A stretch of DNA of 44,575 bases from a bacterium (GTDB taxonomy: Bacteria > Planctomycetota > J058 > JAJDCP01). Shown one piece after another: positions 8,653-16,950 of the stretch. The DNA lies in NCBI GenBank assembly GCA_030428695.1, contig JAUIEM010000014.1, positions 1 to 44,575 of the forward strand, written 5' to 3'. The notes beneath the pieces were generated by a model. That model was given only the letters and a program-made list of their open reading frames with translations, did not search any database and was not told where the DNA came from. The position numbers and the translations under genes were made by a program. Position 1 is the stretch's first letter; each line of letters begins with the position of its first letter.

Positions 8653-9984
8653 GTGGCCCGCCCCGTACTGACCCTGATCCTGGTGCGCGACGAGCGCGTC
8701 GTGCGCGCCGACTTCGGCGCGCGCGGCGGCCTCACCCTGCGCCGCCTCGAGCGCCCGGCGGAGGAGGATCTCGCCTCGAAGGTCGAGGCGGCGCTCGCCG
8801 GCAGCGCGCCCGCGCGCGGCCTGGCGGTGCTCGCCAGCGAGGTCTTCCTGACCACCTGCCTGCTGCGCTCCGCCGCGCTGACCGGGCTGACGGCGGAGGA
8901 AGCGCGCCGCGCGGTAGGCTACGAGGTCGAATCGCTGTCCGGCCGCCCGACCGCGACCTCCGCCCTCGCCTACGCCGAGCTCGCGCGCCAGGGCGCCGAC
9001 AGCAGCTTTCTCGTCCAGGAGCTCGACAGCTTCGAGCTCGAGCAGCTCGAGGGCGTCGCGCGCCGCTCCGGCGCACGCCTGCTCGGTGTCGCCCACCCGG
9101 GCGCCCTGCGCCGCCCGCTGAACGGCGACGGGAGCTGGCAGCGCATCGAGCTGTGGCCGCGCGCCCTGATCGCGGTGCGGGACGGCGGCAACGAGCCGGT
9201 GCTGATCGCCGCCCACGACCCGCGGCGCGGATGGCGCGAGCTCGTCACCCCCTGGCTGCGCGAGGGCGCGCCCTGCGAGCTGCTGCTCGGGGCGCCCGCC
9301 TTCGCCCCCGACGCCGAGGCGACGGCTCCGGAGCTGCGCTGCGACCTCGCCGTGGACGCGGACCTCGAGCGCTTCCTGCGGGCCTGGGCGGGCGCCCTGC
9401 GCGAGAAGCGCGCGGCGCCGCTGCTGCGTCCGCCGCCGCGCCCGATGCCGACCTCCTTCCGGGTCGCCCTCGCCGTCCTGGTCGCGCTGCTGGTCGCCGG
9501 CGCCTGTTTCGCCCACGCGACCCTGCTCGGCCAGCGCCACGACACCCTCCGCGCAGAGCTGCTCCGGGCCCGCGAGCGGACGACGACCTCCCGGGCGCTG
9601 CAGCGCTCCCTGCGCGATGTCGAGCGCGAGCTCGCCGAGGCCGACGCCCAGCTGAGCCAGCTCGAGCGCTCCGAGCAGCGCCTGCGGTCGAGTGTCGAGC
9701 TCGCCCGCACGCGGCTGCCGGCGATCCTCGAGGCGATCGCCGCCCAGCGCCCGGAGGACATGGTGCTGCAGAGCCTGTACACCGACCGCGAGGGCATGCA
9801 CCTGGCCGGGCTGTGCCTCGGCCCCGAGCTCCCCGACCAGCTCGCCCTCGCCCTCGAGGGCACGGCGAGCGCCTACGGCTGGTCGGTCAACCAGGCGCGC
9901 AAGGAGGCGACGAGCCGGAACGGCACGCTCGCCTGGGAGTTCGAGATCGTGCTGCGCGACGTCGTCGACCGGGAGGGGGGATGA
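8653..9984 (+). CDS. GspL / PilM-PilN-like inner-membrane assembly protein
   Basis: 443 residues from the GTG at 8653, chosen for GGAAGGAG just upstream; an open frame extends further up but overlaps the previous gene. The N-terminal 260 residues resemble the cytoplasmic actin-like part of GspL/PilM. One membrane helix follows at about residues 270-292, then an Arg/Glu-rich coiled coil and a small alpha-beta periplasmic domain as in GspL or PilN. This layout links the cytoplasmic ATPase to the periplasmic ring. It overlaps the following GspM/PilO-like gene (ATGA). Sequence similarity is weak and the call rests on architecture and gene order. Confidence 0.65.
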   Translation: MARPVLTLILVRDERVVRADFGARGGLTLRRLERPAEEDLASKVEAALAGSAPARGLAVLASEVFLTTCLLRSAALTGLTAEEARRAVGYEVESLSGRPTATSALAYAELARQGADSSFLVQELDSFELEQLEGVARRSGARLLGVAHPGALRRPLNGDGSWQRIELWPRALIAVRDGGNEPVLIAAHDPRRGWRELVTPWLREGAPCELLLGAPAFAPDAEATAPELRCDLAVDADLERFLRAWAGALREKRAAPLLRPPPRPMPTSFRVALAVLVALLVAGACFAHATLLGQRHDTLRAELLRARERTTTSRALQRSLRDVERELAEADAQLSQLERSEQRLRSSVELARTRLPAILEAIAAQRPEDMVLQSLYTDREGMHLAGLCLGPELPDQLALALEGTASAYGWSVNQARKEATSRNGTLAWEFEIVLRDVVDREGG

Positions 9985-10574
9985 TGTCCGGCGACGCCCG
10001 CCAGAGCTTCCTGAAGTTGATCCTGCCCGCGCTGGTGATCGGCTGCGGCTACGCCGTCTTCCACGGAGCGGGCCTGCACAAGACCGGCACCCAGCTCGAG
10101 ACCGACCTCGCCAACGCCCGCAGCCGCGAGCCCTCCGACCTCGAGCTCACCTCGCTCTCCGCCCGCGAGGGGGAGCTGCGCGCCCGCCTCGACTCGGTGT
10201 CGGTCGCGATCGCGGAGCGGGAACGCGCCCAGCCCGCGACCAGCGCCGCGCTGCTCGGCGAGCGCCGGCGCACCGAGGTGCTCGCCGCGCTGACCCGGCT
10301 GGTCGCGGCGGGCGACCTCGCCCTCGAGGCGTCCCGACCGCGGCCGCGCAGCAACCTCGGCCGCGTCCCCTCGCGGCTGCTCGCGCTGGGCCGGCGGGTC
10401 GGAGCGGCCGAGCCCGGGCTGTGGGAGGTGCGGGTGGTCGGCAGCTACCCGGCGGTGCAGGAAGCCCTCGCCCGGCTGGCGGACAGCGGGCTCGGCTGCA
10501 TCCCCCTCGGGTTGCGGATGGAACCGAACGCGGCGGGCCTGCCGCCGAGCTGGACCTGGTTGCTATGGATGTAG
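9981..10574 (+). CDS. GspM / PilO-like inner-membrane protein
   Basis: 197 residues starting at the ATGATG that overlaps the previous stop. A membrane helix at about residues 10-30 (LILPALVIGCGYAVF), a coiled-coil stretch, and a C-terminal ferredoxin-like domain with a WEVRVVGSYPAVQEAL motif match the GspM/PilO plan. It would pair with the preceding GspL/PilN-like protein in the inner-membrane platform. The downstream GspE gene starts inside its last codons. Confidence 0.65.
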   Translation: MMSGDARQSFLKLILPALVIGCGYAVFHGAGLHKTGTQLETDLANARSREPSDLELTSLSAREGELRARLDSVSVAIAERERAQPATSAALLGERRRTEVLAALTRLVAAGDLALEASRPRPRSNLGRVPSRLLALGRRVGAAEPGLWEVRVVGSYPAVQEALARLADSGLGCIPLGLRMEPNAAGLPPSWTWLLWM

Positions 10575-12085
10575 GGATGCGCGCCTCCGACGAGCTGCTC
10601 GACCTCGACCGGGTCGCGATCGACCCCGGCTGGGCCCTGCGCGTGCCCGCCCTGCTCGCCCTGCGCCGCGAGCTCCTGCCGATCGCCTGCCTCGACGGCG
10701 TCGTCCAGGTCGCCTGCGCCCATCCCCACGACCAGGCCGCCCTGCAGGCCGTGCAGCGCCACCTCGGCCGGCCGGTGCGGGGCCGCGGGGCCGAGCTGGC
10801 CTCGCTGCGGCGAGCCCTGACCCGGCTGTTCCGCGACGGCCGCGCCGCGCTCCCGGACAACGACGCGGTCTCGGCCTGCGACGCCCTGCTGCAGGGGGCG
10901 GCCCTGCGCGGCGCCTCGGACATCCACCTCGACCCCGGGCGGGAGGGCCTGCGGGTGCGCTTCCGGGTCGACGGGGTGCTCGAGGAGGTGCGCGCGCTGC
11001 CCGGCGGGCAACAGCCTCGGAAGTTGGCCTCCAGCCGGGGTACGGCCTGTTCGCCTCGGCTGCTGCCCGGCGAGCTCCACGCCGAGCTGATCAGCCGGCT
11101 GAAGGTGATGGCGGGCCTCGACATCGCCGAGAAGCGCGCCCCGCAGGACGGCCGCTTCAGCTTCACGGCGCGCTCCCTCGAGCGGGAGGTCGACGTCCGC
11201 GCCGCGACCCTGCCGACCCGCTACGGCGAGCGCATGACCCTGCGCCTGCTCGCCCTCGACGCCGAGAGCCTGACCCTCGACCGGCTCGGCATGAACCCGA
11301 CCCAGCTCGAGGTCTTCCGCCAGACCATCCGCCTGCCGCACGGCCTGGTGCTCCTGTCCGGCCCGACCGGCAGCGGCAAGAGCACGACCCTGTACGCTGC
11401 GATCCGGATGTTGATCGAGGGGGCGGCGCTGAACGTGGTGACCGTCGAGGATCCGATCGAGTTCGCGATCGACGGCGTCGCCCAGGTCGAGGTCGACGCG
11501 GCCGACAAGATCAACTTCGGCCGGGCCCTGCGGGCGATCCTGCGCCACGACCCGGACGTGATCATGATCGGCGAGATCCGCGACAGAGACAGCGCGGACA
11601 TCGCGGTCAAGGCGGCCCTGACCGGCCACCTGGTGTTCAGCTCGGTGCACACCAACACCGCCGCTGGCGTCGTCACCCGCCTCGCCGACATGGGCCTCGA
11701 GCCCTACCTGCTCGGCGCGACCCTCAAGCTGGCGGTCGCCCAGCGCCTGGTCCGCCGGCTCTGCGTCGAGTGCCGCCGGGCGCGGCCGCTGACCACCGCC
11801 GAGGCGCTCGGCTTCGGGCTCGGGCAGGCGGACGGGGAGGTGTGGGAACGCGGCGCCGGCTGCGTCTACTGCGCCGGGCGCGGCTACCGCGGCCGGGTCG
11901 GGCTGTTCGAGATGTTCCGCCCGGACGACGCCCTGCGCGAGGCGATCGCCGCCGGCGCCCACGAGGCGACCCTGGTGCGCGAGGCCCGGGGACGCGGCGC
12001 CGTCGGCCTGGTCGAGGACGCCCTCGCCAAGGCCCGGCGCGGGATCACCTCGGTCGACGAGGCCCTCGGGAGCGCGATGAGCTGA
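10565..12085 (+). CDS. gspE: GspE/PilB-type secretion ATPase with N1 domain and a 22-residue insert
   Basis: 506 residues from ATG 10565; ATG 10577 is a possible alternative. Residues 15-90 form an N1/MshEN-like domain (IPA-type motif VPALLALRRELLPIA). The N2 domain has ASDIHLDP; the ATPase has GPTGSGKS (Lys272), VEDPIEF, DVIMIGEIRD (Glu337), SSVHTNT and Cys pairs CVEC and CVYC. Residues about 148-169 are extra relative to the ATPase at 4509: the stretch between VDG and RLKVMA is 40 residues here and 18 there. The insert is bounded by an 11-bp direct repeat. The stop shares one base with the GspF start (TGATG), so the two are coupled. It should drive pseudopilus or pilus assembly. Confidence 0.92.
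   Translation: MDVGMRASDELLDLDRVAIDPGWALRVPALLALRRELLPIACLDGVVQVACAHPHDQAALQAVQRHLGRPVRGRGAELASLRRALTRLFRDGRAALPDNDAVSACDALLQGAALRGASDIHLDPGREGLRVRFRVDGVLEEVRALPGGQQPRKLASSRGTACSPRLLPGELHAELISRLKVMAGLDIAEKRAPQDGRFSFTARSLEREVDVRAATLPTRYGERMTLRLLALDAESLTLDRLGMNPTQLEVFRQTIRLPHGLVLLSGPTGSGKSTTLYAAIRMLIEGAALNVVTVEDPIEFAIDGVAQVEVDAADKINFGRALRAILRHDPDVIMIGEIRDRDSADIAVKAALTGHLVFSSVHTNTAAGVVTRLADMGLEPYLLGATLKLAVAQRLVRRLCVECRRARPLTTAEALGFGLGQADGEVWERGAGCVYCAGRGYRGRVGLFEMFRPDDALREAIAAGAHEATLVREARGRGAVGLVEDALAKARRGITSVDEALGSAMS
10996..11072 (+). repeat. 66-bp in-frame insert bounded by 11-bp direct repeats inside gspE
   Basis: GCTGCCCGGCG occurs at 10996-11006 and again at 11062-11072, exactly 66 nt apart. 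The unit adds 22 codons to the N2 domain of this ATPase and is absent from its paralog at 4509. Imperfect inverted segments (CAGCCTCGG and CCTCGGCTG) lie inside. The origin could be a small mobile palindromic element or slippage; no transposase is involved. Confidence 0.75.
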
Positions 12086-13281
12086 TGCCGACCTTCACCT
12101 ACAAGGCCCGCGACCGCGGCGGCGAGACCCGCACCGGCACGCTCGACAGCGACTCGGAGGCGACGCTGGTGCGCGAGCTGCGCACCCGCGGCTGGCTGGT
12201 CGTCGAGGTGCGTCCGCCGGCAACGCGCCGGTCCTGGTCGCCGCTCGGCTGGCTGCCGCCCTCGAGCGGGGACGTCATCCTGACCCTGTCGCAGCTCGCG
12301 ATCATGCTCAAGAGCGGGCTGACCCTGCTCAGCGCCCTGAAGACCTCCGCCGAGTACGCCCGCCGGCGCTCGATGCGCGCCGTGCTGACCGCGGTCGGCC
12401 AGCAGGTGCAAGAGGGCTCGAGCCTGGCCGACGCCCTCGCCCGCCACCGCTGCTTCGATGACGTCGTCGTCCAGCTCGTGCGGGTCGGCGAGCACACCGG
12501 CAACCTGCAGCCGGTGCTCACGCGGGCCGCCGCGCTGCTCGAGAGCCGCCGCAGCACCCGCCGCAACCTGCTCAACGCCCTCGCCTACCCGGTCCTGGTG
12601 CTGGTGATGGCGATCGGCGTGACCGGCTTCATGCTGCTGTTCGCGATCCCGAAGCTGCAGAGTTTCCTGACCAACCTCGGCAAGCAGCTGCCGCCGAGCA
12701 CCCAGCTGCTGCTCGACCTCTCGGCCTTCGCCCAGGAGCACGCCTGGACCGGGCTGTTCGGATCGGCGGCGCTGGTCGGCCTGTACGTGTTCGTCCGCAG
12801 CGTGCCCCGCGGCCGGCGCCTGACCGACCGGGTCCTCCTGCGCGTGCCGTTGATCGGGGGGCTGTTCCGCCTCGCCGGCACCGGCGCTCTCGCGCGTGCC
12901 CTCGGCATGCTGCTGCGCAGCGGGGTGCGGGTGGTCGAGGGCCTGCGGGTCGCCGAGGACCTGCTCGGCAACCGGCACCTCGCCGCCAAGGTCGCGGAGG
13001 TGCGCGAGCACGTGCTCAAGGGCGGCGCGCTCGCCGAGCCCCTCAACGCCCCCGGCGCCTTCATGCCGATGCTCGCGCGCATGGTCGCGGTCGGCGAGAC
13101 CTCGGGCAGCCTCGACGACGTGCTCGACGACGTCGCGAGCTTCCACGACGAGCAGCTCGCCATCGCCGTCCGTCAGCTCAGCAGCCTGATCGAGCCGGTG
13201 ATCACCATCGTGGTCGGCGGCATCGTCGGCTTCGTCTACATCTCGTTCTTCCTCGCGCTGTTCGCTGCGGCCGGCGCCTGA
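12085..13281 (+). CDS. gspF: GspF/PilC inner-membrane platform protein
   Basis: 398 residues, the usual length. The N-terminus MPTFTYKARDRGGE is the family signature. Two cytoplasmic T2SSF domains (about residues 68-190 and 270-390) each carry a VGEHTGNL or VGETSGSL motif, and three membrane helices lie at about 170-190, 220-240 and 375-395. It forms the membrane rotor-like platform that the GspE ATPase turns. Start and stop are coupled to the neighbours: one-base overlap with gspE, and 12 nt containing AGGAG before the next gene. Confidence 0.95.
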   Translation: MPTFTYKARDRGGETRTGTLDSDSEATLVRELRTRGWLVVEVRPPATRRSWSPLGWLPPSSGDVILTLSQLAIMLKSGLTLLSALKTSAEYARRRSMRAVLTAVGQQVQEGSSLADALARHRCFDDVVVQLVRVGEHTGNLQPVLTRAAALLESRRSTRRNLLNALAYPVLVLVMAIGVTGFMLLFAIPKLQSFLTNLGKQLPPSTQLLLDLSAFAQEHAWTGLFGSAALVGLYVFVRSVPRGRRLTDRVLLRVPLIGGLFRLAGTGALARALGMLLRSGVRVVEGLRVAEDLLGNRHLAAKVAEVREHVLKGGALAEPLNAPGAFMPMLARMVAVGETSGSLDDVLDDVASFHDEQLAIAVRQLSSLIEPVITIVVGGIVGFVYISFFLALFAAAGA

Positions 13282-13293
13282 CAGGAGCTCCCG

Positions 13294-13674
13294 ATGGTCC
13301 GCTTCCTCCTCCTCTTCTTCCTCTGCGCCCTGGGCGCTGCCGCCCAGGAGCCGGTGCCCGACAGCCTGGCCGTGCCCGGCCTGCCCGATCCGACCGTGCC
13401 CAACGAGCGCCTGGCGGACGTGCTCGGCCAGCCCGGTGGCGCCGCCCCGGCTCCGGCCGCCCCAAGCCTGCGACTGTGCGGGCGGATGCTGGTCGAGGGC
13501 GCGCCGCCGGTCGCCCTGCTCGAAGTCGAGGGCGCCTGTGTGCTGGTCTCCGAGGGCAGCGAGCTCAGCGTCAGCGGACGCCGGGGACAGGTCAGCCTGA
13601 CGGTGCTCGCCCTCGACGCCGAGCGCATCGAGCTCGACGTCGACGGCCTCTCCGACCCGGTGATCCTGCGATGA
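13294..13674 (+). CDS. Small periplasmic GspC/PilP-like protein
   Basis: 126 residues. Signal peptide MVRFLLLFFLCALGAAAQ, then a Pro/Ala-rich linker and a small beta domain (residues 62-126) ending in ...DPVILR. Size, the beta-domain-only layout and position right before the secretin fit PilP or the homology region of GspC, which tie the inner-membrane ring to the secretin. Two Cys residues in the beta domain could form a disulfide. The stop overlaps the secretin ATG by 4 nt. Family assignment is by context. Confidence 0.6.
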   Translation: MVRFLLLFFLCALGAAAQEPVPDSLAVPGLPDPTVPNERLADVLGQPGGAAPAPAAPSLRLCGRMLVEGAPPVALLEVEGACVLVSEGSELSVSGRRGQVSLTVLALDAERIELDVDGLSDPVILR

Positions 13675-15488
13675 GGCGCACGCTGCTCTTCGCCCTGCTC
13701 GCCCTGGGCGTCGCCGCCCAGGAGGGCCGGCCGGTCGTGCTGCTCGAGCTGCGCGACGCGCCGCTGAGCGACGCCCTGCGCATGATCTCCCTGCAGTCGG
13801 GGCTGAACATCGTCGCCTCGTCCGCCGCCGCCGACCGCCGGATCACGCTGGTGCTGCGGAACCTCAGCGCCGAGCAGGCCATCGATGTGTTGTGCAAGAC
13901 CCACGAGCTCTGGTACCGCCGGGACCGGGACAGCGGGGTGCTGCGGGTGCACACCCTCGAGGAGTACTCCCGCGAGCTGTCGAGCTTCCGCCAGGAGATC
14001 ACCGAGGTCTTCACCCTGCTGTACCCGAACGCCCTCGAGGCCGGCTACGCGATCCGCGACCTGTACGGCGACCGGGTGCTGTTCAGCATCGGCAACAACG
14101 GCGAGGACCAGTCCGACGACCTGCAGCAGAGCCTGAACCGCTACGACATCTTCGCCGAGCGCGGCCAGGGTCTCGGCATCTTCGACGGCACCGGCGGCGC
14201 GGCCCTCGGCGGCGTCCGGCGCGGGGGCGGCGCCGGACTGAACACCCAGGCGAACACCCGCAACGCCACGACCGGGACGACGCGCACCTCCGCCTCCGAC
14301 GACCGCCTGAGCAGCGACGAGGTGCTCGCCCTCGAGGCGGCCGGCGAGCTGCAGGCGGATGTCGCCGAGCGCATCCGCCGGGCGCGGGCGAACATCTACG
14401 TCACCGTGATCCAGCGCAACAACCAGCTGCTGGTCCGCACCTCCGACCAGGAGACGATGGAGCAGATCCGCAGCCTGATCCGCCGCCTCGACGTGCCGAC
14501 GCCGCTGGTGCTGCTCGAGGTCAAGGTGATGCAGGTCGAGCTCGGCGACGAGTTCAACTCGGTCTTCGACTGGCAGTTCACCGACACCCGCAACCAGGCC
14601 GGCGGCTTCACCAGCGGCGACGTGCTGCCGCCGGCGAGCGACGGGGTCGAGGGCACGGTCGCGCGCCGCATGGCCAACCTCGGCCTGGCGGGGAGCGGCC
14701 TGAACGAGGGCTTCCTGACCTGGCAGTTCGTGCACAGCGCCTTCCGCTCGCGGATGCAGATCCTCGAGGACGACAACCGGGTCACGATCCTCGCCACTCC
14801 CTTGCTGCTGACCGCGAACAACGAGGTCAGCCGCCTGTTCGTCGGCGAGGAGCGGCCCCTCAACCGCGGCTTCAGCGGCGGCGTGCAGACCGCGGTCGAC
14901 GGCGGCATCATCGCGACCACCCCCGGCACGACCATCGAGTTCCGCCCGATCGGCACGACCCTGCTGATCTCGCCGAACATCAACGCCGACCGCACGGTCA
15001 CCCTGCGCCTGCTGCAGGAGACCTCCAGCATCGGCCGGGCGCCCGCGACCATCCTGGTGCCGAGCGACAACGGCTTCGCCCCGCAGCAGGTCGACGTCGT
15101 CCAGAGCCAGACGGTGTCCGGCACCATCGTCGCCAAAGACGGCCTCGCGGTCGCCGTCGGTGGCCTGATCGAGGAGAGCGTGTTCGAGACCCAGAGCCAG
15201 GTGCCGGTGCTCGGCAGCATCCCCCTGCTCGGCTTCCTGTTCAAGCGCGAGAACCGCGGCAAGACCCGCAAGGAGCTGATCGTGATGGTGCGCCCCTTCA
15301 TCCTGAGCACGCCGGCGGAGACCGAGGCCCAGAGCCGCCAGCTGCTCGAGGAGCTCAGCCTGCACCCCAACGCGCCGGACGGCGAGGGCAGCCTCGACAC
15401 CTACGGCCGCGACGACGTGATCCGCCCCGAGGACGCCGGCCTGCGCGGCGTGTTCGAGTTCCACAGCCGTGGGGAGGGAGGACCATGA
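13671..15488 (+). CDS. gspD: Secretin (GspD/PilQ family)
   Basis: 605 residues from the ATG overlapping the previous stop. Signal peptide MRRTLLFALLALGVAAQ; an STN/N0-like domain (about 20-110); a Gly/Thr/Ala-rich linker around 175-215; an N1-type domain ending in IRRLDVPTPLVLLEVKV; then the secretin core with VPVLGSIPLLGFLF and KELIVMVRPFIL near the C-terminus. It forms the outer-membrane channel for pseudopilus or pilus. It has fewer N-domains than classical GspD. The GTP... linker and the C-terminal 50 residues are poorly conserved regions by eye. Coupled (ATGA) to the lipoprotein gene. Confidence 0.93.
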   Translation: MRRTLLFALLALGVAAQEGRPVVLLELRDAPLSDALRMISLQSGLNIVASSAAADRRITLVLRNLSAEQAIDVLCKTHELWYRRDRDSGVLRVHTLEEYSRELSSFRQEITEVFTLLYPNALEAGYAIRDLYGDRVLFSIGNNGEDQSDDLQQSLNRYDIFAERGQGLGIFDGTGGAALGGVRRGGGAGLNTQANTRNATTGTTRTSASDDRLSSDEVLALEAAGELQADVAERIRRARANIYVTVIQRNNQLLVRTSDQETMEQIRSLIRRLDVPTPLVLLEVKVMQVELGDEFNSVFDWQFTDTRNQAGGFTSGDVLPPASDGVEGTVARRMANLGLAGSGLNEGFLTWQFVHSAFRSRMQILEDDNRVTILATPLLLTANNEVSRLFVGEERPLNRGFSGGVQTAVDGGIIATTPGTTIEFRPIGTTLLISPNINADRTVTLRLLQETSSIGRAPATILVPSDNGFAPQQVDVVQSQTVSGTIVAKDGLAVAVGGLIEESVFETQSQVPVLGSIPLLGFLFKRENRGKTRKELIVMVRPFILSTPAETEAQSRQLLEELSLHPNAPDGEGSLDTYGRDDVIRPEDAGLRGVFEFHSRGEGGP

Positions 15489-16942
15489 GCAGGCGCGCCC
15501 CGCTCCTCATCCTCCTGCTCGTCGTCGGCTGCCAGTCGACCCCGAAGGCTCCGGAGGAAGCGCCCGCGCAGGCCCCCGGCGCGGCCCGCGTCGAGCTGAG
15601 CGGCGCCGGCCTCGAGCTCGGCGAGGCGCGCGACGCCCTCGCCCCGGACGCGCTCCTGCAGCGCTTCGCGGCGCTCCTGCGGGAAGGCCGGGAGCGCAGC
15701 GCCCAGCGCCTGATCGAGCGCTTCCCCGACGTCGCCGAGGAGCTCCTGCGGGAGAGCGCCGCGAGCGACGACGTGCTCCTGCGGCTCGCCGCCCTGCGCG
15801 ACCTGCACGCGGCCAACGGCGGCCTGTGGCAGACCGCGCTGCAGAGGCGGGCTCTCGAGCGCGCCGCCGCCGCGGCCTGGATCGCGATGCGCCGCGAAGC
15901 CCGGGGCCTGCTGCGCCTCGGACGCTTCGAGGCCGCCGCGGAGCTCGACCTGCCGGGGGCGGCCGCGGGCCTCGCGCTGGCGACGGAGCTCGACGCCCGC
16001 CAGCTGCACGGCCAGCTGCTCCTGCTCGCCGGCCGGGATGAGGAAGCGGCCCGCGTGCTGGCCGCGGCGGTCGAGCTCGCCGACGGCCAGGACCCGGCCC
16101 TCGCCGCCGGCTTCGGCCTGCTCGCCAGCGAGGCCCTGCGCCGGGCCGGCCTCTCCGGCGAGTCCCAGCGCGCCTGGCGCGAGGCCGTGACCCGCGGGGC
16201 GAGCCTGCTGCGGGGCGCGCGGCCGCCGCTCGCGCCGCGCTTCTGGGAGCGGGCCGCCTACCTGCGCCCGGTCGACCTGACCTGGCCCGAGGCGGTGCCC
16301 GAGGCGGTCGGTGCCTGGCTCGCCGCCCACGGCCAGGTGCCCGGCTTCGAGGCGCGTCTGAGCGGCGACGAACCGGCGGCCGCCGCTGCCCTCGTCCAGG
16401 CGCTGATCGGCGTTCTGCGGCTGCGCCGCGGCGCCTCCCAGGCGGCCCTGCTCGCCTTCACCCGGGCCGAGGTCCCGCTGCGGGCGCGGAACCCGCGCGA
16501 GGGGCTGCAGCTGATGCAGGCGCGGGCGCTGGTCGACCTCGGCCAGTCCGACGCCGCCCTCGGCGTGCTGACGCCCCTGGCCGTGCGCGCCGGCGACGCG
16601 GTGCGGCCGCCGGCCCTCGCCCTGCTCGGGGTGGTCAGCGTCGAGCGCGGGCAGCTGCGCAGGGGGCTCGCCCTCCTGACCCGCGCCCTCGAGGCGGAGG
16701 CCGCCTGGCCGGGCCGGGCCGGGGCCCAGGCGGACCTTGGCCTGACCCTGCTGATGCTCGGCGAGGAGGCCGACGGCCTGCGCTGGCTCGACCTCGCCGC
16801 GAGCGCCTTCCGCAGCGCGGGGGACGACGACCAGCTCGCCCAGTGCCTGCGCAACCGCCTGCGCTACCGCCAGGCCCGGGGCGACGGCGCGGAGGTCGAG
16901 CTGCTGCGCGGCGAGCTCGCCGCCCTCGAGCGCGTGTTCTGA
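15485..16942 (+). CDS. Helical-repeat lipoprotein of the secretion cluster
   Basis: 485 residues. N-terminal lipobox LLVVGC with Cys16 predicts an outer-membrane lipoprotein. The rest is almost entirely Ala/Leu/Arg helices in repeating pairs, as in TPR-type solenoids (for example LALATELDARQLHGQLLLLA). Position after the secretin suggests a pilotin or scaffolding role like that of PilF/PilW in type IV pili, though it is longer. It is the last gene of the plus-strand cluster and faces the convergent minus-strand operon 8 nt away; no clear terminator is visible between them. Confidence 0.7.
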   Translation: MSRRAPLLILLLVVGCQSTPKAPEEAPAQAPGAARVELSGAGLELGEARDALAPDALLQRFAALLREGRERSAQRLIERFPDVAEELLRESAASDDVLLRLAALRDLHAANGGLWQTALQRRALERAAAAAWIAMRREARGLLRLGRFEAAAELDLPGAAAGLALATELDARQLHGQLLLLAGRDEEAARVLAAAVELADGQDPALAAGFGLLASEALRRAGLSGESQRAWREAVTRGASLLRGARPPLAPRFWERAAYLRPVDLTWPEAVPEAVGAWLAAHGQVPGFEARLSGDEPAAAAALVQALIGVLRLRRGASQAALLAFTRAEVPLRARNPREGLQLMQARALVDLGQSDAALGVLTPLAVRAGDAVRPPALALLGVVSVERGQLRRGLALLTRALEAEAAWPGRAGAQADLGLTLLMLGEEADGLRWLDLAASAFRSAGDDDQLAQCLRNRLRYRQARGDGAEVELLRGELAALERVF

Positions 16943-16950
16943 GCGGGCTC

